Notes: generated by a model not told the origin, from the sequence alone. A stretch of 64,000 nt of DNA from Micromonospora sp. M71_S20 (GCF_003664255.1 NZ_RCCV01000001.1:2170001-2234000), one strand, 5' to 3'. Shown: positions 45,283-54,349, numbered from the stretch's first letter. Numbers and translations are program-made.

Positions 45283-45310
45283 GGGGCGGGATGGTCGCCC
45301 ATCCCGCCCC
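45283..45310 (-). terminator. 12-bp hairpin terminator after first LPXTG gene
   Basis: Arms 45283-45294 and 45299-45310 pair perfectly around TCGC, 15 nt after the stop of the LPXTG gene on the minus strand. Its stem core is the same as in the terminator at 46710-46747. Confidence 0.85.
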
Positions 45311-45325
45311 CTGTGTGGTCGTACG

Positions 45326-46570
45326 TCAGTCGGTCGACTTCTCGTCGCCGGGCGCCACCAGGACGACCCTGCGCCGCCGGGAGAGCAGCAGCAGTGCGCC
45401 GCCGGCCAGCAGCACGGCCACGCCGATGCCGCCGATCAGGCCGACCTGCACGCCGGTCACCGGCAGCCCGCCGTCGCCGCCACCGCCACCGCCGCCCGGG
45501 GTCGTGGTCGGGACCGCCGTGGGACCGCCGGTCGGGGTCGCCGTCGGCGCCACGGTCGGCGTCGGCGTCGGCGTCGGGCTCGGCTGCGCCGAGAGGTCGA
45601 CGAAGGCCTCGAAGACCGTGTGGTTGTCTGCCATGTCGATCTCGGAGAAGGCCTTCCGCTGCGCCTGGCCGGCGACCCGCGGCTCCTCCTCCGGCTCGCC
45701 CTCGGCGACGTCCAGCCCGTACGCGAAGAGGTCGCCCTCGCGCAGCACCGGCTCGGTCACGTCGTCGCCCACCTTCACCGTCACGTCGGCGGTGTAGTAC
45801 TGCCCACGGCGGACGATCGCCCCGGCGTCCTCGCAGAACGCCTGCTCCTTGCCGAGGAACACCTGCGTGACGCAGCCCTGCGGCAGCGTCACGAAGCTCA
45901 CACCGGGCGGGAGGGTGATGCCGTAGAAGACGCCGGTCGCGGGCCGGCTGCCGTCGTTGTAGACCGCCCAGTCCAGTCCGACGGTCTCGCCCCGGCGCAC
46001 CGGCTTCAGGTCCGGCTCGTCGGCCACCGCGCCGTTGACCACGACGCCTGCCTGGACGTCCTGCACCCAGGCGGTGAGGTCGTAGCCGGGCTTCGTGACG
46101 GTCACCGGCACCACGACCTTGTCGCGAACCTTGCCCCCGGGCGTCGCGGTGACGACGTGGACGACCAGCTTGCCGCCGTCGCCCCGGCCGCCCGTGCTGA
46201 ACAGCGGAACGCCGAAGTCCTTGCTGGTGCCGGCGGGCAGGTCGCCGAGGGAGCACTGGTAGAGGTGGGCCTCGATGGCGCGGCACCCCTCGGGCACCAG
46301 GAAGCCGACGCGCTTGTCCTTGAGCTGCCGGGTGTTCACCCGGTACGAGACGTCCTCCGCCGTGGCCGTGCCGGCGTTGGTGACGGTGAACTTGAACGGC
46401 TTGCTCCGGGCCGCGTCGACACCCTTCGCGAGCTGGGTGCTGATCGGGATCACGGCGAGGTCCGGCCCGTCGGCGGCCTGGGCGGGAACGGCGACGGTGG
46501 TCAGACCACCCGCCGCGAGGAGTGCCACGGCACCGGCGCGGGCCAGGGCCGAGCGATGGAACAGGGTCAT
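45326..46570 (-). CDS. LPXTG-anchored surface protein (paralog 1)
   Basis: A 414-residue cell-wall protein, probably attached by a sortase. Signal peptide residues 1-32 ([20 protein letters not shown]). The body consists of two or three Ig-like beta-domains of the kind found in CARDB/DUF11 proteins ([20 protein letters not shown]). A Pro/Thr linker ([19 protein letters not shown]) leads to LPVTG (369-373), a membrane helix, then RRRR. The tail continues for 13 residues ([13 protein letters not shown]) after the Arg cluster, unusually long. It is the downstream one of two tandem paralogs. Confidence 0.88.
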   Translation of the reverse strand: MTLFHRSALARAGAVALLAAGGLTTVAVPAQAADGPDLAVIPISTQLAKGVDAARSKPFKFTVTNAGTATAEDVSYRVNTRQLKDKRVGFLVPEGCRAIEAHLYQCSLGDLPAGTSKDFGVPLFSTGGRGDGGKLVVHVVTATPGGKVRDKVVVPVTVTKPGYDLTAWVQDVQAGVVVNGAVADEPDLKPVRRGETVGLDWAVYNDGSRPATGVFYGITLPPGVSFVTLPQGCVTQVFLGKEQAFCEDAGAIVRRGQYYTADVTVKVGDDVTEPVLREGDLFAYGLDVAEGEPEEEPRVAGQAQRKAFSEIDMADNHTVFEAFVDLSAQPSPTPTPTPTVAPTATPTGGPTAVPTTTPGGGGGGGDGGLPVTGVQVGLIGGIGVAVLLAGGALLLLSRRRRVVLVAPGDEKSTD

Positions 46571-46709
46571 CGGTCCCCCGGGGGGTTAGGGAAGAAACGG
46601 ATGGTTGCGGAACCCGGGCGGACGCTATCGAAGGTCGATGCGGCACGCCAGCAGGGAGATCGTGTTTCATCCGTCCGGCCGACCGGGTCGGACGGACGGG
46701 CCCCACGCA

Positions 46710-46747
46710 CAGCGGGGGCGGGATGGTCACCCATCCCGCCCCCGCTG
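46710..46747 (-). terminator. 17-bp perfect hairpin terminator after second LPXTG gene
   Basis: Perfect arms 46710-46726 and 46731-46747 with a TCAC loop, 46 nt after the stop. It shares the GCGGGATGG core with the terminator at 45283-45310. Confidence 0.9.
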
Positions 46748-46793
46748 CCGTGCGTTATGTGAACGACCCTCGCGGGTCGGTGGAGGACGACCG

Positions 46794-47996
46794 TCAGGCC
46801 GTCGGCTTCTCGTCGCCCGGGGTCACCAGGACGACCCGGCGACGCCGCGCCACCATGAACATGGCCGCGCCCGCGACCAGGACCACCGCGCCGATGCCGC
46901 CGATCAGGGTGGTCTGCGCGCCGGTGACCGGCAGGCCGCCGTCGTCGTCACCGCCGCCGCCCGCGCCGCCCTTGGCCGCGACGATCACCGCGTAGCCGTC
47001 GGAGTTGTCGGTGGCGTCCACATCGGTGGCCTGCAGGCCGGTGACGTTCTGCGGCAGGGTCGCAGTCGCCCGCATCCGGCTGGGCGCGGTGCCGACCGGC
47101 TCGACGCTGACCAGGCCGCCCTTGAGGGCGCCCGGCTTCACGTCCGCCGCCACGTCGAACAGGTGGTAGAAGCCGTAGGCCGAGTAGAGCTTGTCGTCGT
47201 CGTTGGTGTCCTCGTCCTGCGGGATCAGGCCGAAGTTGGCGTAGGTGCAGGTGAAGGTGGACTTGTCGGCCGCGTACTCGCAGCTCGGCTCCACCTCGGT
47301 CGGGGTCACGCCCTTCGGCAGCTTGACGCTGATCTTGAGACCGGCGGCGGCCACGTCACCCTGGTTGCTGATGAAGTAGGTCAGCGCCGACCGGCCGCCC
47401 GCGTGCAGGTCGCCGGAGTAGACCGGATTGCCGTCGACGACCTTCACGGCCTGCTTGACGTCCTCGGCGACGACCGAGAGGTCCGGCCCGCTGGCGTCCG
47501 AGAGGTCCAGCGTGGCGGTCTTGGTGTTGTTCGCCGCGTTGGTGTCGTCCTTCGAGACGAGCTTGAAGGAGAGGGGGGCCTGGTAGGTGCCCTTCACCTC
47601 GTTCTTGAACAGGACGACCGGCAGGTCGGTGGTCTCGCCCGGGCCCGGCAGGCCCTTCTCCGTCGCGTAGCAGACGAAGGCGGTCGGCTTCTCGTCGGTG
47701 CCCTCCACGTCGCAGCCGTCCTCGACGGCCGGCCAGGCGATGACCTTGTCGAAGTCGACCTTGGACACGTCCACCCGCACGGCCAGCTCGCTCGGGGTGT
47801 TCTTGCCGAGGTTGGTCACCTTGGCGTAGGCCAGCTTGCCCTGCGCGTTGGCGGCGACCCGCGTGCCGGCCACGTCGATCGCGAGGTCCGTCTCCGTGCC
47901 CGAGGCGTGGGCCGGGCTACCGAGAGCGGTCAACGCGCCGGAGGCGAGCAGCGCGCCGGCGCCGATACGCGCCAGCGAGCGGTTACGGAAGATCAT
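46794..47996 (-). CDS. LPXTG-anchored surface protein (paralog 2)
   Basis: A 400-residue surface protein paralogous to the next gene. Signal peptide residues 1-31 (LARIGAGALLASGALTAL). Ig-like beta domains hold LPKGVTPTEVEPSCEYAADK and four Cys. A Gly/Asp-rich linker precedes LPVTG (355-359), a helix, RRRR and the same type of extended tail (VVLVTPGDEKPTA). The distance from LPVTG to the C-terminus is 41 residues in both paralogs, showing a shared sorting signal. The function is unknown. Confidence 0.88.
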   Translation of the reverse strand: MIFRNRSLARIGAGALLASGALTALGSPAHASGTETDLAIDVAGTRVAANAQGKLAYAKVTNLGKNTPSELAVRVDVSKVDFDKVIAWPAVEDGCDVEGTDEKPTAFVCYATEKGLPGPGETTDLPVVLFKNEVKGTYQAPLSFKLVSKDDTNAANNTKTATLDLSDASGPDLSVVAEDVKQAVKVVDGNPVYSGDLHAGGRSALTYFISNQGDVAAAGLKISVKLPKGVTPTEVEPSCEYAADKSTFTCTYANFGLIPQDEDTNDDDKLYSAYGFYHLFDVAADVKPGALKGGLVSVEPVGTAPSRMRATATLPQNVTGLQATDVDATDNSDGYAVIVAAKGGAGGGGDDDGGLPVTGAQTTLIGGIGAVVLVAGAAMFMVARRRRVVLVTPGDEKPTA

Positions 47997-48286
47997 GGAA
48001 AGGTTCCCCCCGTTGGGGTGAAGGAAAGGTACGGCCGCGGACGTTAGCGGTAAGCGATCACGCTCGCCACCCCCCAGGTCGGGCGTGTTGAACAGTGCGG
48101 CTAAGAATCACTTAAGGAATGCCCGGATTGATATGTCTTGCTGGCCCGGCCACGTCGCAGCCGGCTCCGAATGGCAACTTAATTGAGATCAACGGCCCCC
48201 GGGAATTCACCCGATCGGTTAGCCGGCGAAGCCATTCACGGTCACGCTCCGTACGCTGACGATCCACACAGCGGCCGACGTACGGC
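47997..48286 (-). promoter_or_regulatory. Gene-free region upstream of the second LPXTG gene
   Basis: No gene or RNA is recognised. It is AT-rich compared with the rest, especially 48090-48190 (TTAAGGAAT, ATTGATATG, CTTAATTGAG). It presumably holds the LPXTG promoter and control sites. I cannot define boxes with confidence. Confidence 0.3.
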
Positions 48287-48318
48287 GACACCCCACCGCC
48301 GGGCGACGGTGGGGTGTC
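48287..48318 (-). terminator. 12-bp hairpin terminator after mqnC
   Basis: Perfect arms 48287-48298 and 48307-48318 with an 8-nt loop, 32 nt after the mqnC stop codon. Confidence 0.85.
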
Positions 48319-48349
48319 TGGGTATTGCGGATGGCTGCGGACGCCCCGC

Positions 48350-49540
48350 TCAGCGGGCGTCGACCAGCGGCAGGGACTTCCCGGCGCCGCCGCCCGGCAT
48401 GGCGATCGAGGAGAAGTGCGAGACGACCCGCTCGTCGGTCGGGTCGTCGGCCGGGGTGTGGTGCACGGCCAGTCGGTTGTAGAGAGTGTCGCGCTGGGCG
48501 GGGATCCGGTCCGCCGAGCGGATCATGCCGATCAGCTCGTGCAGGTTGGAGCGGTGCCGCGCGCCGGCGGAGGAGATGACGTTCTCCTCCAGCATGATCG
48601 ACCCGAGGTCGTCCACGCCCATGTGCAGGGCGAGCTGCCCGACGTCCTTGCCGGTGGTCAGCCAGGACGCCTGGAGGTGCGGCACCGTCTCGAAGAAGAG
48701 CCGGGCGACCGCGACCAGTCGCAGGTACTCCAGGGTGGTGGCCTGGGTCCGGCCCTTGAGGTGGTTGTTCTCCGGCTGGTACGTCCACGGGATGAACGCC
48801 CGGAAGCCCCTCGTGCGGTCCTGCACGTCGCGGATCATCCGCAGGTGCTCGATCCGCTCGGCGGCGGTCTCGCCGGTGCCCATCATCATGGTGGCGGTCG
48901 ACTCGACACCCTGCCGGTGCGCCAGCTCCATGACCTCCAGCCAGCGCTCGCCCGACTCCTTCAGCGGCGCGATCGCCTTCCGGGGGCGGGCGGGCAGCAT
49001 CTCCGCGCCGGCGCCGGCGATCGAGTCCAGCCCGGCCGCCTTGATCCGGGCGATGGCCTCGTCGAGGCTGACGCCGGAGACCTTGGCCATGTGCAGGATC
49101 TCGCTGGGGCCGATCGAGTGGATCGCCAGCTGCGGGTAGGCCTTCTTGACCGAGGAGAACAGCTCCTCGTAGTACTCCACGCCGTAGTCCGGGTGGTGCC
49201 CGCCCTGGAGCATGACCTGGGTGGCGCCCAGCTCGACCGCCTCGCCGCAGCGGCGCAGGATCTCCTCGGTCGGGTGGGTCCAGCCCTCCCGGTGCTTCGG
49301 GGCCCGGTAGAACGCGCAGAACTTGCACGCCGTCACGCAGACGTTCGTGTAGTTGATGTTGCGGTCGATCAGGTACGTGACGACGTTGTCCGGGTAGCGC
49401 CGTCGGCGCACCGCGTCGGCGGCCTCGCCCAGGGCGTGCAACGGCGCCTCGGTGTAGAGCAGCAGGGCCTCCTCGGGCGTGATCCGCCCGCCGTCCGCGC
49501 CACGCTGCAGGATGTCGTCGATCTCCCGGCTCACACTCAC
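48350..49540 (-). CDS. mqnC: Cyclic dehypoxanthinyl futalosine synthase (MqnC)
   Basis: A 396-residue radical SAM enzyme of the futalosine route to menaquinone: it cyclises dehypoxanthine futalosine. The cluster motif C-x3-C-x2-C is CVTACKFC (about residues 68-75), with the following FYR. RNINYTNVC, VMLQGGHHPDYGVEYYEELF and GSIMLEENVISSAG are family features. GTG at 49540 is chosen because TAGGCT lies 6 nt upstream (leaderless). Together with mqnA at 58.9-59.7 kb it shows that this organism uses the futalosine pathway. Confidence 0.93.
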   Translation of the reverse strand: MSVSREIDDILQRGADGGRITPEEALLLYTEAPLHALGEAADAVRRRRYPDNVVTYLIDRNINYTNVCVTACKFCAFYRAPKHREGWTHPTEEILRRCGEAVELGATQVMLQGGHHPDYGVEYYEELFSSVKKAYPQLAIHSIGPSEILHMAKVSGVSLDEAIARIKAAGLDSIAGAGAEMLPARPRKAIAPLKESGERWLEVMELAHRQGVESTATMMMGTGETAAERIEHLRMIRDVQDRTRGFRAFIPWTYQPENNHLKGRTQATTLEYLRLVAVARLFFETVPHLQASWLTTGKDVGQLALHMGVDDLGSIMLEENVISSAGARHRSNLHELIGMIRSADRIPAQRDTLYNRLAVHHTPADDPTDERVVSHFSSIAMPGGGAGKSLPLVDAR

Positions 49541-49546
49541 CCCCCG

Positions 49547-49552
49547 AGCCTA
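49547..49552 (-). promoter_or_regulatory. Leaderless -10 box (TAGGCT, 6 nt, GTG) for mqnC
   Basis: TAGGCT on the minus strand ends 6 nt before the GTG at 49540. Confidence 0.55.
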
Positions 49553-49638
49553 CGTCGCCCGCCCAGGCAGCCGGCCGATGGCCGCCGAACGGCCCGCCCG
49601 GCGGCCCGTCGGGTGTGACGGTGTTCACCCTCGCCGGT

Positions 49639-49678
49639 GGTGCGGCGCCGCCCGTCCGACGACGGACGACGCCGCACC
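49639..49678 (-). terminator. Hairpin terminator after the FG-GAP pseudoprotease gene
   Basis: Arms 49639-49647 and 49670-49678 pair perfectly, with an inner 6-bp stem (CGTCCG/CGGACG). It lies 6 nt past the stop codon on the minus strand. Confidence 0.8.
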
Positions 49679-49684
49679 CTCCGG

Positions 49685-51538
49685 TCAGAAGACGCGCGGG
49701 ATGCTGCTGGGCGTCCAGCCGCTGCCCACGGCACTGGTGCTGGTGGCGTAGAGCTTGAAGTCGGCGCTCAGGTCCCCGGTCGACTGGAAGCCGAGCATGA
49801 CGCCGGCGGAGTCCTGGCCGATCAGGTCGGTGCGGCCGTCGCCGGTGACGTCCCCGACCAGGATGCGGGGCCGGTTCGTCGTGCCCCAGTTCGTGCCCAC
49901 GTACGGGTAGGGCCCGGAGAACAGCAGCCCCTCGCCGGTCATCGCCCCAGACGACCGGTACGCCCGCAGCCGTCCGTCCGCGAGCTGGGCGACCAGGTCG
50001 GTGGTGCCGTCACCGTCGAAGTCGGCCGGCAGAATCCGAGGAATCGAGGAACTCCGCCAACCGGTGCCGACCACCTTCGCCACGAGCGTCGTCGGGAAGA
50101 GCCTCATGTCCATGGAGAGATTCCCGCTGGACGGGTAGCCCTTCATGGTGCCGTCGGCGTGCTGGGCGATCAGATCGGTCCGCCCGTCGCCGTTGAAGTC
50201 GCCGGTCAGGATCCGCGGCACCTCCGTGGTGGTGAAACCGGTGCCGACATCTCTCGTCGCCCCGGCGAACAGCCGGGAGTCGGCGGAGAGATCGCCCGTT
50301 GACGTCCAGACCCGTAGCGTGCCGTTGGACAGTTGACCGAGAAGGTCGGTGCGGCCGTCGCCGTTGAAGTCGCCCGGGATGAGCCGGGGGATCGAGCCGA
50401 TGCTGAAGCCGGTGCCGACGATCGCGGAAGCCCCGGCGAAGAGCCGGTAGTCGGCGGAGAGGTCGCCGGTCGACTCCCAGGCGGTCAGAGTGCCGTCGCC
50501 GCTCTGCGCGATGATGTCCGCCCGGCCGTCCCCGGTGAAGTCCCCGGTGAGCGCCCGCGGCCGGTTCGCCCCGCCCCAGTTCGTCCCCACGTAGCGGTAG
50601 GGCGACGGGAAGAGCGGGGCGGTGCCCGAGAGGTCCCCGCTCGAAGCGTAGGCCCGCAGCCGGCCGTCGGCGAGTTGGGCGAGCCCGTCGGTGCGGCAGT
50701 CGCCGGTCCAGTCGCCCAGGATCACGACACCTGCCTGGTCTGCCGGGCCGTGACTCGCGCCACCGGCACTGCAGTTGTTGGGCGTGTTCTGACGGATCCA
50801 GCCGGCCAGGTCGTCGGTGCGGGTCTCGGTGGCGTCCCGCCGGGTCTCCGTCTCGGCGAGGCAACCACCCTGCCAGGAGGTGGCATGTACGGCAACCAGC
50901 TCGGGACTTCCGTTCACCACCCGCACCGCCGGCCCTCCGGCGTCACCCTTGCAGGTGGTCGGCCCACCCTGCCCGTTGCTGATCGCGACCGAGGTGGCCG
51001 AGACGGTGCCGACCGTGACCGGCACACCGTGCAGCTTGTCGGGCACCCACTCGGTGGCGGTACGGCCGAAACCGAGCGCCTGCAACGTCTCGCCCGGCAC
51101 GGGTGCCCCGGTGGCGAGCGCGACCGGGGTGACGCCGACCACCGGCAGCGTGAGCCGGAGCAGCGCGAGGTTCCGATCCGGGTGCGACACCACGAGGTTG
51201 GCACGCTGCACCCGGCCGTCGTTCGTGGTCAGGTCCAGCCGGCCCACGGTGACCGTGGTGGGCCACGCGGGCGCGCTCGCAGTCGAGCGCGGGCCCGCAC
51301 CGGGGGGAAGGCACGAATGGGCCGTCAACACCCACTGGGGCGCGACCAGCGCCCCGGAGCAGGCACCCAACTCGCCGAAGCTGACCTTCGCCGCGAAGGC
51401 GTACGCGCTGTCCGTGACCGGGCTGCCCCCGCTTACCGCCCGGGCCGGCGCACCTGCGACGGCCCCTGCCGTCAACGCGGCAGCGACACCGATGACGAGG
51501 GCTCTTCGCCGTCGTCGTATCTGCTGATCCATCGACAC
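49685..51538 (-). CDS. Exported trypsin-fold pseudoprotease with six FG-GAP repeats
   Basis: A 617-residue exported protein. Signal peptide residues 1-34 (RRRRRALVIGVAAALTAG). Residues 35-255 follow the S1 trypsin fold, with disulphide cysteines in place (ACSGALVAPQWVLT; TTCKGDAGGPA). Catalytic residues are not: the TAAHC site reads T-A-H-S-C (71-76), so the His position holds Ser75, and GDSGGP reads GDAGGP with Ala200. Asp121 is in place. Residues 270-617 hold six FG-GAP/VCBS calcium-loop repeats (DWTGDCRTD, DFTGDGRAD, DFNGDGRTD twice, DFDGDGTTD, DVTGDGRTD), about 55 residues apart. It is probably a secreted binding protein and not a protease. GTG has GAGGA 5 nt upstream. Confidence 0.88.
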   Translation of the reverse strand: MSMDQQIRRRRRALVIGVAAALTAGAVAGAPARAVSGGSPVTDSAYAFAAKVSFGELGACSGALVAPQWVLTAHSCLPPGAGPRSTASAPAWPTTVTVGRLDLTTNDGRVQRANLVVSHPDRNLALLRLTLPVVGVTPVALATGAPVPGETLQALGFGRTATEWVPDKLHGVPVTVGTVSATSVAISNGQGGPTTCKGDAGGPAVRVVNGSPELVAVHATSWQGGCLAETETRRDATETRTDDLAGWIRQNTPNNCSAGGASHGPADQAGVVILGDWTGDCRTDGLAQLADGRLRAYASSGDLSGTAPLFPSPYRYVGTNWGGANRPRALTGDFTGDGRADIIAQSGDGTLTAWESTGDLSADYRLFAGASAIVGTGFSIGSIPRLIPGDFNGDGRTDLLGQLSNGTLRVWTSTGDLSADSRLFAGATRDVGTGFTTTEVPRILTGDFNGDGRTDLIAQHADGTMKGYPSSGNLSMDMRLFPTTLVAKVVGTGWRSSSIPRILPADFDGDGTTDLVAQLADGRLRAYRSSGAMTGEGLLFSGPYPYVGTNWGTTNRPRILVGDVTGDGRTDLIGQDSAGVMLGFQSTGDLSADFKLYATSTSAVGSGWTPSSIPRVF

Positions 51539-51743
51539 TCCATTCCTCGGGCACGGCGGCCGGCCGCCCGCGTTGTGGCGCCGGCCATCTCGACCCGCCG
51601 GTCCGCCCGGGGCGCACCGGCCGGCCGCGTCACCTGCCAGTGACGGACTGGAATATAGATGTTGGGCGGTCGCCGCACCGCCCCGCTCGACCGCCGCGAT
51701 CCGGCCCTCCCCGACGCGCCGATCGAACCATTAACATTCGTGG

Positions 51744-51914
51744 ATGATTCTCAGAGCGCCTTCCCCCACCCGTCCTCCCCTACGTCGCCGGGTGCTGCTG
51801 GGCCTCGTACCGCTCGGCGCCGCCGCGCTGGCCGTCGCGACGGCGGGCCGACCGGCGCGGGCGGCGACGACGCCCCGGGCGCCGGAGTGCCTCGCCGACC
51901 TGACGGCGGCCTGA
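51744..51914 (+). CDS. Signal-peptide-like short ORF overlapping the amidase start
   Basis: A 56-codon frame starting at ATG 51744 encodes a convincing export signal: PPLRRRVLLGLVPLGAAALA followed by VATAGRPARA-type cut region. It ends APECLADLTAA with a TGA that overlaps the amidase ATG (TGATG, 51912-51916), in a different frame. Either it is a coupled leader peptide or it is the real N-terminus of the amidase separated by a frameshift. The ribosome binding site is weak. Confidence 0.45.
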   Translation: MILRAPSPTRPPLRRRVLLGLVPLGAAALAVATAGRPARAATTPRAPECLADLTAA

Positions 51915-52678
51915 TGGCCACCATCCCCTGGCTCGCCGACGTGCTCCGCGCCGCCGGCGTCACGGTGGTCGAGCACGGCAACTGGCTCGGCCGGGTGGCC
52001 GGCAGCTCGTTCAACCCGATCGGCGTGCTCTGGCACCACACCGCCGCCACCTCCAGCGCCGGCAATCCGCACCCCGCCCTGCACATCTGCATCAACGGCC
52101 GGTCCGACCTGCCCGGCCCGCTCTGCCAGGCCCTGGTCGACCACCACGGCGTCTTCCACGTCATCTCCGGCGGGCGGGCCAACCACGCCGGCGTCAGCCG
52201 CGGCAGCGGCCCCATCCCGGCCGGCGACGGCAACACCCTGATGATCGGTTGGGAGATCGACTACAACGGGGTCAACCAGGCCATGACCGGCGCCCAGTAC
52301 AGCGCCTCGGTGCTCGCCACCGCCGCCGTGCTGCGGCGGCTCGGCCGGGACGCCAGCCACGCCCGGGGCCACCGGGAGACCAGCACCAGCGGCAAGATCG
52401 ACCCGTCGTTCATCGACCTGGACTCGATGCGCGCCGACGTGGCCCGCCAGCTCACCGGCAACCCGCCCCTCGACCTCACGGAGAACGACATGAAGCTGAT
52501 CCAGTCACCCGGCCGCGGCATCGCCCTCGTCGGCCCCGGCTACTTCCGCCAGCTGCGCAACGACGAGGAGGTGCACGCCGCCGTCGCGCTGGCCGGCAAC
52601 CCGCTGGTCGGAAACGACCGCCAGTTCGACCTGTGGCGCAGCATCGCGTACGACGGCCAGGTCAAGGCCCCGAGCTGA
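51914..52678 (+). CDS. N-acetylmuramoyl-L-alanine amidase (phage-endolysin-like)
   Basis: A 254-residue Amidase_2 (T7-lysozyme-like) zinc amidase that cleaves peptidoglycan between muramic acid and L-Ala. Zinc-site residues are seen in LWHHTAATS, NHAGVS and the GHRETSTSGKIDPSF segment (His, Lys, Asp). The last 60 residues after position 190 resemble tails of actinobacteriophage endolysins. As annotated from ATG 51914 it has no signal peptide; one exists just upstream in another frame. No ribosome binding site precedes this ATG, so coupling or frameshifting must be considered. Confidence 0.85.
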   Translation: MATIPWLADVLRAAGVTVVEHGNWLGRVAGSSFNPIGVLWHHTAATSSAGNPHPALHICINGRSDLPGPLCQALVDHHGVFHVISGGRANHAGVSRGSGPIPAGDGNTLMIGWEIDYNGVNQAMTGAQYSASVLATAAVLRRLGRDASHARGHRETSTSGKIDPSFIDLDSMRADVARQLTGNPPLDLTENDMKLIQSPGRGIALVGPGYFRQLRNDEEVHAAVALAGNPLVGNDRQFDLWRSIAYDGQVKAPS

Positions 52679-52692
52679 GCACGGGAGTGTGG

Positions 52693-52737
52693 GGGTCGGC
52701 GGGTCCGACGCGGTGCCGGCGTCGAGCCCGCCGACCC
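52693..52737. terminator. Bidirectional hairpin terminator between amidase and paa operon
   Basis: Arms 52693-52703 and 52727-52737 are perfect over 11 bp, with an inner GACGC/GCGTC stem. It lies between convergent genes. Confidence 0.85.
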
Positions 52738-52769
52738 GGTTCCGCCCCGCCGGACGGCGGGCAGACCGG

Positions 52770-53879
52770 TCAGGCGTCGTAGTCGACCGTGAGCCGGTCG
52801 GTGGTCGGGCTGGACTGGCAGGTGAGGACGTAGCCGGCGGCCACCTCGTCCGGCTCCAGCGCGTAGTTGCGGGCCATCGTGACCGCGCCGTCGACCACCT
52901 TGGCCTTGCAGGTCGAGCAGACCCCGCCCTTGCAGGCGTAGGGCAGCTCGCCGCGCACCTTCAGCGCCGCGTCCAGCACCCGCTCGTCGCGCCGCATCGT
53001 GAAGCTCGACGACCGGCCGTCCAGCAGGATGGTCACCTCCGCGCCGCCCCCCGGCTCGTCGGCCGGGCGTCGCGGCGGGGCCGGGGCCTCGGCGACGTGG
53101 AACAGCTCCGTGTGCACCGCCGACTCCGGCACGCCGCGCGCGGCGAGCACCTCCCGGGCGTCCACCACCATGTCGTACGGGCCGCAGAGGAACCACTCGT
53201 CGACGGTGTCGCCGGGCACGACGGTGTCCAGCAGCCGGCCCAGCCGGTCGGCGTCGATCCGGCCGGAGAGCAGCGGCGACTCGCCCTGCTCCCGGGAGAG
53301 CACGTGCACCAGGTGCAGCCGCGTCGGCCACCGGTCCTTCAGGTCGGCCAGTTCCTCGGCGAACATCACCGTGTTCGCCGTGCGGTTGCCGTACACCAGC
53401 GTGAACGTGCTGGCCGGCTCGACGGCGAGCGCCGTCGCGACCAGCGCGAGCACCGGGGTGATGCCCGAGCCGGCGACCACCGCGCCGTAGTGGCGGGCCC
53501 GGTCCGGCGCGAGGGCCGTGGTGAAGTGCCCGAGCGGCGGCAGCACCTCGATCGTGTCGCCGCCGCGCAGCGCGCCGCAGGCGAAGGCGGAGAACGCGCC
53601 GCCGGGGATCTCCCGCACGCCGATCCGCAATCGGCCGTGCCGGGCCAGGTCGTCGGGCGTGGAGCAGATGGAGTACGACCGCCGCACGTCCTCACCGGCG
53701 GCGCCGGGGCGGCGGACGGTGAGGTGCTGACCGGCGGAGAACGCGAACGTCTCCCGCAGCTCCTCCGGCACGGCGAAGGTGACCGCCACGGCGTCGTCGG
53801 TGAGCCGGTCGACGGCGGCGACGCACAGCGGGTGGAAGACCGGCCGGCGACGGACCGGGCGGGTGATGGTGACAGTCAC
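52770..53879 (-). CDS. paaE: Phenylacetyl-CoA epoxidase reductase subunit PaaE
   Basis: A 369-residue NADPH-dependent reductase that passes electrons to the PaaA diiron site. FAD domain motif RRSYSIC, NAD-binding AGSGITPVLAL, and a C-terminal plant-type 2Fe-2S ferredoxin domain with C-x4-C-x2-C (CKGGVCSTC) and the later Cys. It is the last gene of paaABCDE and overlaps paaD by 4 nt. Confidence 0.95.
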   Translation of the reverse strand: MTVTITRPVRRRPVFHPLCVAAVDRLTDDAVAVTFAVPEELRETFAFSAGQHLTVRRPGAAGEDVRRSYSICSTPDDLARHGRLRIGVREIPGGAFSAFACGALRGGDTIEVLPPLGHFTTALAPDRARHYGAVVAGSGITPVLALVATALAVEPASTFTLVYGNRTANTVMFAEELADLKDRWPTRLHLVHVLSREQGESPLLSGRIDADRLGRLLDTVVPGDTVDEWFLCGPYDMVVDAREVLAARGVPESAVHTELFHVAEAPAPPRRPADEPGGGAEVTILLDGRSSSFTMRRDERVLDAALKVRGELPYACKGGVCSTCKAKVVDGAVTMARNYALEPDEVAAGYVLTCQSSPTTDRLTVDYDA

Positions 53880-54349
53880 AGCGCCTTCAGGTGGTCGAAG
53901 GGTTCACGGCAGGAACGGCAGCGCCAGAGCGCCTTGCACGCGGTCGAGCCGAAGCGGCTGACCTGCTCGGTCTCGGGCGAGCCGCAGCGCGGGCAGCGGA
54001 CGGCGAGGGTCAGCGGCACCACGTTGTCGGCGCGCACGGGCGCCGGCGGGGCGATGCCGGCGGCGGCTAGCTTGGCCCGGCCGGCGTCGGAGATCCAGTC
54101 GGTGCTCCACGCCGGGCTGTAGACGGTCCGCACGTCGGCGTCGGGACGACCGGCGGCGGCCAGCGCCCGCCGGATGTCGGCGCGGATCACGTCCATCGCC
54201 GGGCAGCCGGTGTAGGTGGGGGTGATGGTCACGACCACCCGGCCGGTGGCCGGGTCCTCGTCGACCGCCCGCAGGATGCCGAGGTCGTCGATGGTGACCA
54301 CCCGGATCTCAGGGTCCACCACCGCCGCCACGGCCTCCCGCGGAGTCAC
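53876..54349 (-). CDS. paaD: Phenylacetate degradation protein PaaD (MIP18-like)
   Basis: A 157-residue protein with a DUF59/MIP18-like N-terminus (VAAVVDPEIRVVTIDDLGILRAV, TYTGCPAMDVI) and a C-terminal zinc-finger-like region (CPRCGS...CRSC). It is needed for maturation or activity of the epoxidase. GTG at 54349 has GGAAGG exactly 8 nt upstream, within the repeat cassette, and overlaps the cassette stop. Confidence 0.93.
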   Translation of the reverse strand: MTPREAVAAVVDPEIRVVTIDDLGILRAVDEDPATGRVVVTITPTYTGCPAMDVIRADIRRALAAAGRPDADVRTVYSPAWSTDWISDAGRAKLAAAGIAPPAPVRADNVVPLTLAVRCPRCGSPETEQVSRFGSTACKALWRCRSCREPFDHLKAL

